Source: Neobacillus paridis (lineage in GTDB: Bacteria; Bacillota; Bacilli; Bacillales; Cytobacillaceae). Taken from it: a stretch of DNA of 64,000 nt. The position numbers were made by a program, and so were the translations under genes. The stretch is taken from the NCBI RefSeq assembly GCF_016765675.1, contig NZ_JAESWB010000168.1, forward strand, positions 248,001 through 312,000, written 5' to 3'. Of the stretch, positions 35,732-44,910 are shown piece by piece. The notes under the pieces were generated by a model. The model ran no database searches, had not been told where the DNA came from, and saw only the letters and a list, made by a program, of their open reading frames with translations. Numbering within the stretch: position 1 is the first letter of the stretch; every line of letters starts with the position of its first letter.

Positions 35732-36820
35732 TTGGAACAACTTAAGACAACTGAGACAAATACTAGTGACGACAAGAAGCGATCGATTTATTCATTAAAC
35801 CTCGATGATATGAAAAAATGGCTACAGGAGAACGGTGAAAAACCGTTTCGGGCTGAGCAGCTGTTTGATTGGCTTTATAAAAAAAGAGTAACTTCTTTCG
35901 AGGATATGAGCAACTTATCAAAAGCCTTAAGAGAGAAGCTTGCAAGTGAGTTCCAAATTACCACCTTAAATACTGTCGTGCAGCAAACTTCTTCGGATGG
36001 AACGATTAAATTTCTATTTGAACTCCATGACGGCTATTCAATTGAAACAGTTCTGATGCGGCATGACTATGGTAATTCCGTCTGCGTTACGACACAGGTT
36101 GGCTGCCGGATTGGCTGTACCTTTTGCGCTTCCACTCTCGGCGGCTTAAAGCGGCATCTGGAGGCTGGGGAAATTGTTGCCCAGGTGGTCAAGGTGCAAA
36201 AAGCATTGGATGAAACCGAGGAACGGGTAAGTTCAGTTGTCGTTATGGGAATTGGTGAGCCGTTTGATAATTATCAGAATTTGATTTCCTTTTTAAAAAT
36301 CATCAATCATGAGAAAGGGCTTAATATTGGTGCACGTCATATTACTGTCTCAACGAGCGGCATCGTTCCCAAAGTCTATCAATTTGCTGATGAAAACATG
36401 CAGATTAACTTTGCTATTTCTTTACATGCTCCAAATACAGAATTAAGAACGAGATTAATGCCGATTAATAAAGCTTATAAACTTGATGACTTAATGAAAG
36501 CAGTACGGTATTATATCGATAAGACGGGGCGCCGGGTCAGCTTTGAATACGGTCTTTTCGGCGGTGTTAACGATTCAACCGACCATGCCGAGGAATTGGC
36601 TGATTTATTAAAGGATTTAAAATGCCATGTGAATCTGATACCAGTTAACTATGTGCCGGAAAGAGATTATGTGCGAACACCGCGAGAAAAGATTTTTGCG
36701 TTTGAAAAAACACTGAAAAATCGCGGTATTAATGTAACGATTCGCCGGGAGCATGGTCATGACATTGACGCAGCATGCGGTCAGCTTCGTGCAAAGGAGC
36801 GAAAAGAGGAGACGAGGTGA
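35732..36820 (+). CDS. rlmN: Dual-specificity RNA methyltransferase RlmN
   Basis: A 362-residue radical-SAM enzyme making 2-methyladenosine in 23S rRNA and in some tRNAs. The cluster motif CRIGCTFC (about 124-131) and the C-terminal cysteine in DIDAACGQL (about 344-352), used for the methyl-cysteine intermediate, are present. The start is TTG 35732 after GAGGTG. It is linked to rsmB (3-base gap) and prpC. Confidence 0.95.
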   Translation: MEQLKTTETNTSDDKKRSIYSLNLDDMKKWLQENGEKPFRAEQLFDWLYKKRVTSFEDMSNLSKALREKLASEFQITTLNTVVQQTSSDGTIKFLFELHDGYSIETVLMRHDYGNSVCVTTQVGCRIGCTFCASTLGGLKRHLEAGEIVAQVVKVQKALDETEERVSSVVVMGIGEPFDNYQNLISFLKIINHEKGLNIGARHITVSTSGIVPKVYQFADENMQINFAISLHAPNTELRTRLMPINKAYKLDDLMKAVRYYIDKTGRRVSFEYGLFGGVNDSTDHAEELADLLKDLKCHVNLIPVNYVPERDYVRTPREKIFAFEKTLKNRGINVTIRREHGHDIDAACGQLRAKERKEETR

Positions 36821-36824
36821 AGGT

Positions 36825-37571
36825 ATGAAAGCAGTATTTAAAACAGATAAAGGGAAGGTACGGCTGCACAACGAGGATGCCGGTGGAATCTTTGTCAATA
36901 AGGATGGCAGTCTCCTTGCTATTGTTGCCGATGGGATGGGCGGTCACCGGGCAGGCGATGTCGCAAGTGAAATGAGCGTTTCCCATTTGAAAAAGGAATG
37001 GGAAACAACAGAGAAAATTTTGACTGCAGATACAGCTGAAAAGTGGTTGCAGGAGGAAATTACCGCTGTCAACAATATTCTTTTAGAACATGCTGCCAAT
37101 AATTCAGAGTGTGATGGTATGGGGACAACAATCGTTGCCGCCATAACCACTGATCGGTTTGCAACCATAGCAAATATCGGAGATAGCCGCTGCTATATTT
37201 TAAATGAATCCGGATTTAAACAAATTACAGAGGATCATTCTCTTGTCAATGAACTTGTCCGTTCAGGGCAAATTTCCAAGGAGGATGCCGAACATCACCC
37301 AAGGAAAAATGTCCTATTAAGGGCATTAGGTACTGAAAAAAAAGTTGAAATGGATATTAAGACGATTATTTTTGAAGAAGGAGATATCCTGCTGCTGTGT
37401 TCCGACGGACTCTCTAACAAAGTAAGTGAAAATGAAATGGTGAAAATCCTTTTAAATGAAGAACCGCTTGAAGAGAAAGCCCAAACACTTATCTTACTCG
37501 CCAATGAAAACGGCGGAGAGGATAATATTACCTTGGGAATTGTGGAGTTTTCTGAGGGCAGTGAGGGGTGA
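36825..37571 (+). CDS. prpC: PP2C-type Ser/Thr protein phosphatase PrpC (Stp)
   Basis: A 248-residue manganese-dependent PPM phosphatase that reverses PrkC phosphorylation. Metal-site motifs VRLHNEDAG, VADGMGGHRAGD (about 35-46), ANIGDSRCY, LLCSDGLSN and GGEDNITLG are all intact. ATG 36825 is set by GAGGTGAAGG; the frame is open further upstream. Followed by prkC after 6 bases, the standard phosphatase-kinase pair. Confidence 0.96.
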   Translation: MKAVFKTDKGKVRLHNEDAGGIFVNKDGSLLAIVADGMGGHRAGDVASEMSVSHLKKEWETTEKILTADTAEKWLQEEITAVNNILLEHAANNSECDGMGTTIVAAITTDRFATIANIGDSRCYILNESGFKQITEDHSLVNELVRSGQISKEDAEHHPRKNVLLRALGTEKKVEMDIKTIIFEEGDILLLCSDGLSNKVSENEMVKILLNEEPLEEKAQTLILLANENGGEDNITLGIVEFSEGSEG

Positions 37572-37577
37572 TGCCGG

Positions 37578-39554
37578 ATGATGATTGGAAAAAGATTAAG
37601 CGGGCGCTATAAAATTTTAAATATTATTGGCGGCGGAGGCATGGCAAATGTCTACCTGGCCCATGATATGATTCTTGATCGTGATGTAGCCGTTAAAATG
37701 CTCAGGCTTGATTTTGCAAATGATGAAGAATTTATCAGGAGATTTCGCCGGGAAGCACAAGCAGCTACAAGTCTTGCGCATCCGAATATTGTTAATATTT
37801 ATGATGTAGGCGAAGAAAATGATCTTTATTATATTGTGATGGAATACGTTGATGGGCAGACTCTTAAACAATACATACAGCAAAATTCTCCATTAAGAGT
37901 GGAAAAAGCAATCGAGATCATGAAACAGCTGACATCTGCCATTTCACATGCTCACCATAATCATATTATTCATCGTGATATTAAACCACATAATATTTTA
38001 ATAGACCATGAAGGAAATGTGAAAGTGACTGATTTTGGGATTGCTACCGCTCTGAGCGCAACAGCGATAACGCAAACAAATTCAGTCTTAGGCTCGGTTC
38101 ATTATTTATCACCTGAGCAGGCAAGAGGCGGCATGGCGAATCGAAAGTCGGATATTTATTCACTTGGGATCGTGATGTTTGAATTATTAACTGGCAGACT
38201 GCCGTTTTCGGGTGAATCAGCTGTATCCATCGCCTTAAAGCATCTGCAATCAGAGACTCCGTCGGTGCGGCGCTGGAATCCAAGTATTCCGCAAAGTGTC
38301 GAAAATATCGTCTTAAAGGCAACTGCGAAAGACCCATTTCATCGCTATAACAGCGTTGACGAAATGGAGGAGGACTTGCAGACTGCTCTAGATCCCGAAC
38401 GGATGAATGAAGCCAAGTTTGCTATTCCTGTCGATGATGAAGCCACGAAAGCCATTCCGGTAATAACCAATGACAAACCATTAAAAAATCTGGAAGAAAC
38501 CTTGGTTCATAGCACTGAAAACACAGCTGAAAAACCGACCGAAAAAACTAAGAAAGAGAAAAAGAAAGAGAAAAAAAATAAAAAAAGAAAAAAATGGCCG
38601 CTAGTTCTCGTTTCTATTTTTCTTTTTTTATGTGTCATAGGATTATTATCTGCTTTATTTTTGCCAGGAATACTTTCTGCTAAGGAGGTTAAAGTTCCTA
38701 ATGTTAGCGGAATGGAACTGGACGATGCCGTTTCCAAATTAAAGCAAAGTGGATTAGGTATTGATAAAAAAATCAAGATCACAAGTGAAGAAGTAGAAGA
38801 AGGTCTCGTTATCAAAACGGACCCCGAAGCAGGAGAAACGGTTAAGGAAAAAGCAAAAGTCACGCTTTATATTAGTTCCGGGAAGAAAAAACTGGAATTA
38901 TCCAACTATGTTGGCAGAAACTATGATGATGTCGTTCGTTTATTAGATGATAAATTTAAAGATATAAAGAAAATTGAAAAGCACGATGATAGTGCCCCGG
39001 GGACGATACTCAGCCAAAATCCGCCGGAAGGGGAACAAGTGGTTCCGGAAGATACCGTCTTAGAATTTGAAGTTAGCTTAGGTCCGGAAATTATTGTCTT
39101 AAAAGATTTAACCCAGTATAGTTTAAAAGGTGCCCAGGACTACTGTTCATTAGTTGGGCTAACTCTGGATGCATCACAGGAACAATATGATGAGAAAGTA
39201 CCAGCAGGAATGGTCATCTCCCAATCACCTAAAGAAGGAACTGAGCTAAAAAAAGGCGATAAGGTTACGGTTGTCATCTCCAAAGGAGAGAAACCTCCAA
39301 AAAAGGTCGTCAAAGAGATCACTATTCCCTTTGAACCTGATCCGGAAAATCCTGATAAGGAACAAGTGGTACAGATTTATATTGATGATATGAATCGAAA
39401 CATGACAGAACCAGCGGAAACATTTAACATCAATGCAACCAAAAAGGTTCAAATCGAGTTAACTATTCCGTATGGTAAAAAAGCCGGCTATAGGGTCATG
39501 AAGGACAACACGGTCTTTATGGAAGAAGTTATTAACTATTCGGATATAGATTAA
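37578..39554 (+). CDS. prkC: PASTA-domain Ser/Thr protein kinase PrkC
   Basis: A 658-residue membrane kinase that senses muropeptides or lipid II and regulates germination, cell-wall metabolism and translation factors. The cytoplasmic kinase domain has GGGGMANVY, K in VAVKML (about 40), HRDIKPHNIL and DFGIAT, with an activation loop rich in threonine. After a lysine-rich linker (about 315-340) comes one membrane helix (about 341-362), then three PASTA repeats (about 370-580) and a C-terminal beta domain. ATG 37578 or 37581 may be the start. Confidence 0.96.
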   Translation: MMIGKRLSGRYKILNIIGGGGMANVYLAHDMILDRDVAVKMLRLDFANDEEFIRRFRREAQAATSLAHPNIVNIYDVGEENDLYYIVMEYVDGQTLKQYIQQNSPLRVEKAIEIMKQLTSAISHAHHNHIIHRDIKPHNILIDHEGNVKVTDFGIATALSATAITQTNSVLGSVHYLSPEQARGGMANRKSDIYSLGIVMFELLTGRLPFSGESAVSIALKHLQSETPSVRRWNPSIPQSVENIVLKATAKDPFHRYNSVDEMEEDLQTALDPERMNEAKFAIPVDDEATKAIPVITNDKPLKNLEETLVHSTENTAEKPTEKTKKEKKKEKKNKKRKKWPLVLVSIFLFLCVIGLLSALFLPGILSAKEVKVPNVSGMELDDAVSKLKQSGLGIDKKIKITSEEVEEGLVIKTDPEAGETVKEKAKVTLYISSGKKKLELSNYVGRNYDDVVRLLDDKFKDIKKIEKHDDSAPGTILSQNPPEGEQVVPEDTVLEFEVSLGPEIIVLKDLTQYSLKGAQDYCSLVGLTLDASQEQYDEKVPAGMVISQSPKEGTELKKGDKVTVVISKGEKPPKKVVKEITIPFEPDPENPDKEQVVQIYIDDMNRNMTEPAETFNINATKKVQIELTIPYGKKAGYRVMKDNTVFMEEVINYSDID

Positions 39555-39611
39555 ACTGGAAATTAGTGATGGAATTATTAGGAAAAATAATGGTACACAT
39601 GGAGGGGTGCT

Positions 39612-40493
39612 ATGCCTGAAGGAAAAATTATTAAAGCATTAAGTGGCTTTTACTATGTACTCCATCAGGATCATGTCATTCAATGCCGTGGCAGAGGGGT
39701 TTTTCGAAAAAATAAAATCACCCCTCTTGTTGGCGATGAAGTTGTTTTTCAAGCTGAGAATAACCAGGAAGGCTACATTTTGGAAGTGAAAGAGCGAAAG
39801 AATGAATTGCAGCGGCCGCCGATTGCCAATGTAGACCAAGCTATTTTGGTTTTTTCAGCGGTAGAACCGGACTTCAGTCCGGGATTGCTGGATCGCTTTC
39901 TTGTGTTGGTTGAATTTAACCATATCAAACCGCTGATTTGTATTACAAAAATGGATCTTACTAATGATGACGAGCAGCAAAAGATTTCAACATATGCCGA
40001 GCATTATAACGGCGCCGGATATGAAGTGATTCTAACCTCATCCGAAACAGAAGCGGGGATAGATCGTTTGAATCCGCATCTTGAAAATAAAATTTCTGTC
40101 TTTGCTGGTCAATCGGGGGTAGGAAAGTCCTCTTTGTTAAATGTTTTGCGGCCCGATTTAGAGTTGAAAACGAATGATATTTCCGCTCATTTGGGAAGGG
40201 GCCGGCATACGACTAGGCATGTTGAATTAATAAAAGTAGGTAACGGCCTTGTGGCCGACACGCCCGGGTTTAGTTCATTGGAATTTACCAATATCGAAGC
40301 CGAGGATCTAACCCGTTGTTTTCCGGAATTTCTCCGGGCAAGTGAACAATGTAAATTTCGCGGCTGCCTTCATTTGAAAGAACCAAAATGCGGTGTCAAA
40401 CTGAAAGTAGAGGCAGGAGAGATCCCGGTATACCGTTATGAACACTATGTTGATTTTTTACGAGAAATTAAAGAGAGAAAGCCGAGGTATTAG
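39612..40493 (+). CDS. rsgA: Ribosome small-subunit-dependent GTPase RsgA
   Basis: A 293-residue circularly permuted GTPase that checks late 30S maturation. An OB fold (about 1-65) is followed by the permuted G domain: G4 TKMD comes before G1 GQSGVGKSS (about 164-172) and G3 DTPG. The C-terminal zinc knuckle (CFPEF, then CKFRGCLH and KCGV) is intact. Equivalent to B. subtilis yloQ/cpgA. Follows prkC, a reported PrkC substrate in Bacillus. GGAGGGG precedes the start. Confidence 0.96.
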   Translation: MPEGKIIKALSGFYYVLHQDHVIQCRGRGVFRKNKITPLVGDEVVFQAENNQEGYILEVKERKNELQRPPIANVDQAILVFSAVEPDFSPGLLDRFLVLVEFNHIKPLICITKMDLTNDDEQQKISTYAEHYNGAGYEVILTSSETEAGIDRLNPHLENKISVFAGQSGVGKSSLLNVLRPDLELKTNDISAHLGRGRHTTRHVELIKVGNGLVADTPGFSSLEFTNIEAEDLTRCFPEFLRASEQCKFRGCLHLKEPKCGVKLKVEAGEIPVYRYEHYVDFLREIKERKPRY

Positions 40494-40495
40494 TA

Positions 40496-41146
40496 ATGAT
40501 AAAAATTGCTCCCTCCATTCTTTCCGCCGATTTTGCCAAGCTGGGGGAAGAAATTACAGCAGTTGAAAGAGCTGGAGCCGACTACATTCATGTTGATGTA
40601 ATGGACGGACATTTTGTTCCCAATATCACTATTGGTCCGTTAATTGTCGAGGCCATCAGGCCCATTACCAAACTGCCGCTTGATGTCCATCTGATGATTG
40701 AAAACCCTGATCAGTATATTGACGCATTTGCCAAAGCAGGAGCTGACTATCTTACAGTTCATGTAGAAGCCTGCCGCCATTTGCACCGCACGATTCAAAC
40801 GATTAAATCGTTTGGGGTCAAAGCGGGCGTTGTGTTAAATCCGGCAACTCCGGTCGATACGATTCAGCATATTATTGGTGACATTGACATGGTTTTATTA
40901 ATGTCGGTTAATCCTGGATTTGGCGGACAAAAGTTCATTCCGGAAGTGCTTCCGAAAATTACTCAAGTCAAGCAAATGGCCGAAACAAAAGGGTTGGACA
41001 TCGAAATTGAAGTAGATGGCGGCATTAATTCAGAAACGGCTGTTCAATGTGCCCAAGCAGGGGCAAATGTTCTCGTCGCAGGTTCAGCCATTTATAATCA
41101 AGAAAACTATGCGAATGCCATTGCGCAGCTAAAGAGCCGGCTTTAA
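40496..41146 (+). CDS. rpe: Ribulose-phosphate 3-epimerase
   Basis: A 216-residue TIM-barrel enzyme of the pentose phosphate pathway interconverting ribulose 5-phosphate and xylulose 5-phosphate. [12 protein letters not shown] (about 32-43), [19 protein letters not shown] (about 140-152) and EVDGGIN (about 174-180) carry the metal ligands, catalytic aspartates and phosphate-binding residues. It starts 2 bases after the rsgA stop. A terminator hairpin overlaps its stop codon. Confidence 0.96.
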   Translation: MIKIAPSILSADFAKLGEEITAVERAGADYIHVDVMDGHFVPNITIGPLIVEAIRPITKLPLDVHLMIENPDQYIDAFAKAGADYLTVHVEACRHLHRTIQTIKSFGVKAGVVLNPATPVDTIQHIIGDIDMVLLMSVNPGFGGQKFIPEVLPKITQVKQMAETKGLDIEIEVDGGINSETAVQCAQAGANVLVAGSAIYNQENYANAIAQLKSRL

Positions 41147-41160
41147 TGCCCGGCTTTTTG
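41135..41160 (+). terminator. Terminator overlapping the rpe stop codon
   Basis: Stem AGCCGG (41135-41140) with CCGGCT (41150-41155) and a T-run; the rpe TAA is in the loop. The thiN start is only 23 bases downstream, so this may be a partial terminator that lowers thiN expression. Confidence 0.65.
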
Positions 41161-41182
41161 CTTAGGGGAGAGAGGTACTGTT

Positions 41183-41830
41183 ATGGTTATCAATATCCTG
41201 GCAGGGGGCCCGGAAGACCTTTTGCCTAATTTGCAGCAATATAAAGGAGATGGGGCGATCTGGGTCGGTGTTGACCGCGGAGTTTTTCATTTGTTAAAAA
41301 GAAACATCACTCCGGAAATAGCTTTTGGTGATTTTGATTCCGTCTCACCGGAAGAATTAGCGTTGATTGAAACGAAAGTAGCAGAATTGAAACGATTTCA
41401 GCCGATAAAGAATGAAACAGATACGGAGCTTGCCCTTAATTGGGCATTAGCCCAGAGACCTAAAACAATCCGGCTGTTTGGAGCTACCGGTGGCCGGCTT
41501 GATCATTTATTTGCCAATGTTCAGCTGCTTGTTCAACCGTTAAAGACCAAGCAGGCAACAGATATTTATTTAATTGACAGATGTAACGAGATGTTTATCA
41601 AAGGACCAGGAATGTATGAATTAAAAAAACGGGAAACAGAAAAATACATTTCGTTTATTCCCCTGACGCTTGAGATCAGTAATCTCACACTTTCCGGCTT
41701 TAAATATCCCTTGAAAAATCGTCATATTTCTCTTGGTTCGACACTATGTATTAGTAATGAACTTATTAGTGAATATGGTACTTTTTCATTTTCCGAAGGC
41801 ATATTAATAGTGGTAAGAAGCCATGATTAA
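41183..41830 (+). CDS. thiN: Thiamine pyrophosphokinase
   Basis: A 215-residue enzyme that converts thiamine to thiamine diphosphate. AFGDFDSVS (about 48-56), NETDTELAL (about 79-87) and ATGGRLDHLFANV (about 98-110) are the family motifs of the active site. It corresponds to yloS/thiN of B. subtilis at the same position between rpe and spoVM. Confidence 0.93.
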   Translation: MVINILAGGPEDLLPNLQQYKGDGAIWVGVDRGVFHLLKRNITPEIAFGDFDSVSPEELALIETKVAELKRFQPIKNETDTELALNWALAQRPKTIRLFGATGGRLDHLFANVQLLVQPLKTKQATDIYLIDRCNEMFIKGPGMYELKKRETEKYISFIPLTLEISNLTLSGFKYPLKNRHISLGSTLCISNELISEYGTFSFSEGILIVVRSHD

Positions 41831-41938
41831 TAGGCTTGTTAGGTGGTACTGATTTCGTCAGTTTGAATAATATGATATTGACGTTTGCAAGTTAAAAGTG
41901 ATAAGAGAAGCGACGTGAGATTGGTGAGGAGGGACAGT

Positions 41939-42022
41939 ATGAAATTTTATACGATTAAACTGCCGAAGTTTCTAGGCGGCATTGTCCGGGCGATGATTGG
42001 TGTGTTTCATAAGAAAGAATAA
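41939..42022 (+). CDS. spoVM: Stage V sporulation protein SpoVM
   Basis: A 27-residue peptide reading MKFYTIKLPKFLGGIVRAMI then GVFHKKE. It is almost identical to B. subtilis SpoVM, a 26-residue amphipathic helix that senses the convex forespore membrane and anchors SpoIVA to begin coat assembly. Proline 9, needed for correct localisation, is conserved. GAGGAGGG precedes the ATG. The 108-base gap from thiN should hold a mother-cell (SigE) promoter, but I could not identify convincing elements. A terminator follows, so the gene stands alone. Confidence 0.96.
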   Translation: MKFYTIKLPKFLGGIVRAMIGVFHKKE

Positions 42023-42065
42023 AAAATTCAGCTCAAGGATGATTTAATACCTTTCGATAAACGTG

Positions 42066-42095
42066 AAGTACCCATAACTTTTGGGTGCTTTTTAT
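42066..42095 (+). terminator. Rho-independent terminator of spoVM
   Basis: A 9-bp stem AAGTACCCA (42066-42074) with TGGGTGCTT (42082-42090), one U-G pair, followed by a T-rich tail. Confidence 0.82.
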
Positions 42096-42133
42096 TTTGT
42101 CAATTAGGAAATAATATATAATAGGATGGAATG

Positions 42134-42156
42134 AAAAAAGCATCCCAAAAGGATGC
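42134..42156 (-). terminator. Rho-independent terminator of rpmB
   Basis: On the minus strand, GCATCC (42156-42151) pairs with GGATGC (42145-42140) and is followed by six T. It lies 16 bases beyond the rpmB stop and faces the spoVM terminator. Confidence 0.82.
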
Positions 42157-42171
42157 TCATGTTTCGCTAAA

Positions 42172-42360
42172 TCATACGCGTTCAACTTTACCGGATCTTA
42201 ACGCTCTTGCCGAAACCCAGACGCGTTTTGGCTTGCCATCAACAAGAATACGTACTTTTTGTAGGTTAGCACCCCATGTGCGCTTATTAGCGTTCATAGC
42301 GTGTGAACGTGCGTTACCAGTGGTTGTTTTCTTTCCAGTTACAACACATTTACGTGGCAT
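42172..42360 (-). CDS. rpmB: 50S ribosomal protein L28
   Basis: A 62-residue L28 protein. [20 protein letters not shown] and the [13 protein letters not shown] core are typical. A single N-terminal cysteine remains, so it is the form without a complete zinc ribbon (the C- version). GGAGGG lies 7 bases before the start on the minus strand. In Bacillus rpmB is likewise reversed relative to its neighbours. Confidence 0.97.
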   Translation of the reverse strand: MPRKCVVTGKKTTTGNARSHAMNANKRTWGANLQKVRILVDGKPKRVWVSARALRSGKVERV

Positions 42361-42721
42361 AGATTATCCCTCCTTAACTACCAACAGCATAAACAGTAAT
42401 GTTTAGAAACAAAGTACTATAGAAAAATGGCTCAGTCCAATTTTCTAGTCTTCACATACTTTAATAATTTACCATACAACGAATACGAATGCAATAGCGA
42501 AAAGCGAAAGTGCCACTCCCCTGGGACTATAGCTAGACAATAGCGAAAAGCGAAAATACCTAGATGTTTGAACCGGACAAAATGTATTCAAGAAAAAAAC
42601 CTTGACAATACTTAATTAAAAATGCTCTCATAGTAAAAAGAAAGCTATGGCTTCCAATATCGCTTTCACTATAGTAAAATGACTGTAGCCTAGGAGCAAA
42701 AATCCAAAGGAGGAACGATTC
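42361..42721. other. 361-base intergenic region between rpmB and yloU
   Basis: This divergent gap should hold promoters for both rpmB and yloU. On the minus strand TTGGAC-N18-TACTTT is a weak candidate for rpmB. On the plus strand TTGACA (42602-42607) and TATAGT (42670-42675) are present, but neither has a well-spaced partner. Two direct copies of an 18-base repeat lie at 42492-42509 and 42538-42555. I see no gene or RNA structure I can name. Confidence 0.6.
42492..42555. repeat. Direct repeat pair of the AGCGAAAAGCG type
   Basis: CAATAGCGAAAAGCGAAA occurs identically at 42492-42509 and 42538-42555, 46 bases apart start to start. A related short copy is at 48535-48550 (GAAAAGCGGAAAGCGA). Similar GAAAAGCG-GAAAGCG intergenic sequences are, as I recall, scattered in several Bacillaceae genomes. 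Confidence 0.7.
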
Positions 42722-43084
42722 ATGTCCATCGAATTAAAAACGAAGTACGGACAAATTGATATTTCAAACGAAGTGATCGCTACGATTGCTGGAGGAGCGG
42801 CAATTGAATGCTACGGAATCGTCGGTATGGCCTCCAAAAATCAAATTAAAGATGGTATTACGGAAATATTGCGGAAAGAAAACTTCACCCGCGGTGTTAT
42901 TGTTAGACAGGAAAATGAGGCAATACATATTGATATGTACATTATTGTCAGCTATGGAACGAAAATTTCCGAAATTGCTCACAACGTGCAATCAAAGGTA
43001 AAATACACCCTTGATAAGACTGTTGGACTTGCCGTTGACTCGGTAAATATTTACGTTCAGGGAGTTCGTGTGACTCAACCTTAA
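42722..43084 (+). CDS. yloU: Asp23/YloU family protein
   Basis: A 120-residue Asp23/Gls24-family protein. In Staphylococcus Asp23 is a membrane-associated envelope stress protein; the Bacillus function is unknown. The conserved VIATIAGGAAIECYGIVGMA region (about 17-36) and the C-terminal VNIYVQGVRV are present. AAAGGAGG precedes the ATG. It is paired with yloV as usual, with a 15-base gap. Confidence 0.93.
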   Translation: MSIELKTKYGQIDISNEVIATIAGGAAIECYGIVGMASKNQIKDGITEILRKENFTRGVIVRQENEAIHIDMYIIVSYGTKISEIAHNVQSKVKYTLDKTVGLAVDSVNIYVQGVRVTQP

Positions 43085-43099
43085 TAAGGAGGAAGTTTT

Positions 43100-44782
43100 G
43101 TGTCAATTACAGCACTAGATGGAAAACGTTTTGCCGAGATGGTCATCCATGCTGCGAATCATCTGGCTGCAAATGCCAAGATGGTTGATGCTCTAAACGT
43201 TTTTCCAGTACCGGACGGCGATACGGGAACAAATATGAATTTATCCTTGACCTCCGGAGCAAGAGAAGTTAAAAATAATGTTCAAGAACATATTGGCAAG
43301 GTTGGTGTGGCCCTTTCAAAAGGGTTACTGATGGGAGCCCGAGGAAATTCCGGGGTCATTCTTTCCCAACTCTTTCGCGGCTTTGCAAAATCGATTGAAA
43401 ATAAAGCGGTTATTTCAGGAAGTGATTTTGCCCAGGCCTTTGAGGCAGGGGTGGAAACTGCCTATAAAGCCGTCATGAAGCCAGTAGAAGGGACTATTTT
43501 AACTGTCGCCAAAGATGCAGCCAAAAAAGGTGTCCAAGCCTCTGAAAAATCCGATGATATCATTGTCATTATGGAAGCAGTTTTAAAGGAAGCAAAAGCC
43601 TCTTTAAAGCGAACGCCTGATCTTCTTCCGGTGTTAAAGGAAGTAGGAGTTGTTGATAGCGGCGGCCAAGGTCTTGTATGTGTGTATGAGGGATTTCTTG
43701 CCGAACTAAAGGGTGAAAAACTATCTGATAACGCCAATGTTCTTCCGTCGATGGATGAATTGGTAAATGCCGAACACCATAAAAGCGTTCAAAGTCATAT
43801 GAACACAGAGGATATTGTTTATGGCTACTGTACTGAATTTATGGTTAAATTTGAGGACGCAAAGATTGCGAAAAACCCTTTCAAAGAGGAAGTATTCCGT
43901 AACGATCTAAGCAAGCTGGGTGATTCACTGCTTGTGATTGCCGACGATGAACTGGTAAAAGTTCATATTCATTCGGAACAGCCTGGAAATGTTTTAAATT
44001 ATGGACAGCGTTATGGCAGTTTAATCAATATGAAAATTGAAAATATGCGCCAGCAACATTCCCAGATTGTTGGCGGAACCAAAAACACTTTAGAATCTGA
44101 CCACCCTGTTGCACCAAAGGAACAGCAGGAATATGGAATTGTCACGGTTTCCATGGGTGCGGGCATTGCAGATTTATTTAAAAGCATCGGTGCCCATGCG
44201 GTTATTGAAGGCGGCCAGACAATGAATCCCAGTACGGAAGATATTGTCAAGGCCATCAAGGAAGTTAATGCGCGAAAGGTTTTTATCTTGCCAAATAACA
44301 AAAATATTATTATGGCGGCTGAACAGGCGGTTCAAGTAGCTGAAGAGGAAATTTATGTTATTCCTTCCAAAACGGTTCCCCAAGGGCTTTCAGCACTGCT
44401 TGCCTTCAATCCCAATGCCGATGCAAAAACAAATGAAGCGGCAATGAAGGAATCATTGAAGCATGTAAAGACAGGACAAATCACTTTTGCTGTCCGCGAT
44501 ACGCAAATAGATGGATTGGATATTGAAAAAGATGATTTCATGGGGATTGCTGAAGGAAAGATAGTCGTTAAAAATAAGGATAAAATGACGGCTGCCGAAG
44601 ACTTGTTAGCACAAATGTTGGATGATGATTCAGAAATCTTGACGATCATTTATGGAGAAGGCGTAACCGAATCAGAAGTGAATCAGCTAAAGGAATTTAT
44701 CGGGAAAAATTATGCGGATGTGGAAATTGAAATTCATAATGGTCAGCAGCCGTTGTATTCTTTTATCTTTTCAATTGAATAG
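43100..44782 (+). CDS. yloV: DAK2/DhaL-domain protein, FakA-like fatty acid kinase
   Basis: A 560-residue protein with an N-terminal DhaL nucleotide-binding domain. NVFPVPDGDTGTNMNLSLT (about 32-50) holds the Mg-ATP aspartates, and ARGNSGVILSQ (about 80-90) follows. A middle domain and C-terminal DegV-like FakB-interacting domain (about 330-560) complete it. In Staphylococcus the homologue FakA phosphorylates FakB-bound fatty acids for PlsX/PlsY phospholipid synthesis; plsX is 4.4 kb downstream here. The start is GTG 43100 after GGAGG. Kinase function is inferred from family. Confidence 0.92.
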   Translation: MSITALDGKRFAEMVIHAANHLAANAKMVDALNVFPVPDGDTGTNMNLSLTSGAREVKNNVQEHIGKVGVALSKGLLMGARGNSGVILSQLFRGFAKSIENKAVISGSDFAQAFEAGVETAYKAVMKPVEGTILTVAKDAAKKGVQASEKSDDIIVIMEAVLKEAKASLKRTPDLLPVLKEVGVVDSGGQGLVCVYEGFLAELKGEKLSDNANVLPSMDELVNAEHHKSVQSHMNTEDIVYGYCTEFMVKFEDAKIAKNPFKEEVFRNDLSKLGDSLLVIADDELVKVHIHSEQPGNVLNYGQRYGSLINMKIENMRQQHSQIVGGTKNTLESDHPVAPKEQQEYGIVTVSMGAGIADLFKSIGAHAVIEGGQTMNPSTEDIVKAIKEVNARKVFILPNNKNIIMAAEQAVQVAEEEIYVIPSKTVPQGLSALLAFNPNADAKTNEAAMKESLKHVKTGQITFAVRDTQIDGLDIEKDDFMGIAEGKIVVKNKDKMTAAEDLLAQMLDDDSEILTIIYGEGVTESEVNQLKEFIGKNYADVEIEIHNGQQPLYSFIFSIE

Positions 44783-44800
44783 GGAATCGATAAAATAGTA

Positions 44801-44836
44801 GGTGGGTCTCTAGGGGAGATCCACCATTATTTTTTT
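44801..44836 (+). terminator. Rho-independent terminator of yloUV
   Basis: A 10-bp stem GGTGGGTCTC (44801-44810) with GAGATCCACC (44816-44825), one G-U pair and a 5-base loop, then a T-rich tail. Confidence 0.87.
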
Positions 44837-44857
44837 AAAATAGGTAGAGACATTTTT

Positions 44858-44894
44858 AAGCAAATGAATAGAGATGTATTAACAGCATTTGCTT
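44858..44894 (+). promoter_or_regulatory. Inverted repeat upstream of sdaAB
   Basis: AAGCAAATG (44858-44866) and CATTTGCTT (44886-44894) form a perfect 9-bp inverted repeat with a 19-base centre, ending 2 bases before the GGGAGG ribosome binding site. It could be a leader hairpin affecting translation or an operator. No function is assigned. Confidence 0.5.
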
Positions 44895-44910
44895 TAGGGA
44901 GGAAAGGTTT

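Noticed and set aside
41831-41938. SigE promoter for spoVM
   Set aside because: GAATAAT and GATATT resemble -35 elements, but I found no CATACAAT-like -10 at the right distance, so I do not call it.
42602-42636. TTGACA-led promoter for yloU
   Set aside because: The -35 is perfect, but no -10 resembling TATAAT sits 16-18 bases downstream; the nearest candidates are 21-23 bases away.
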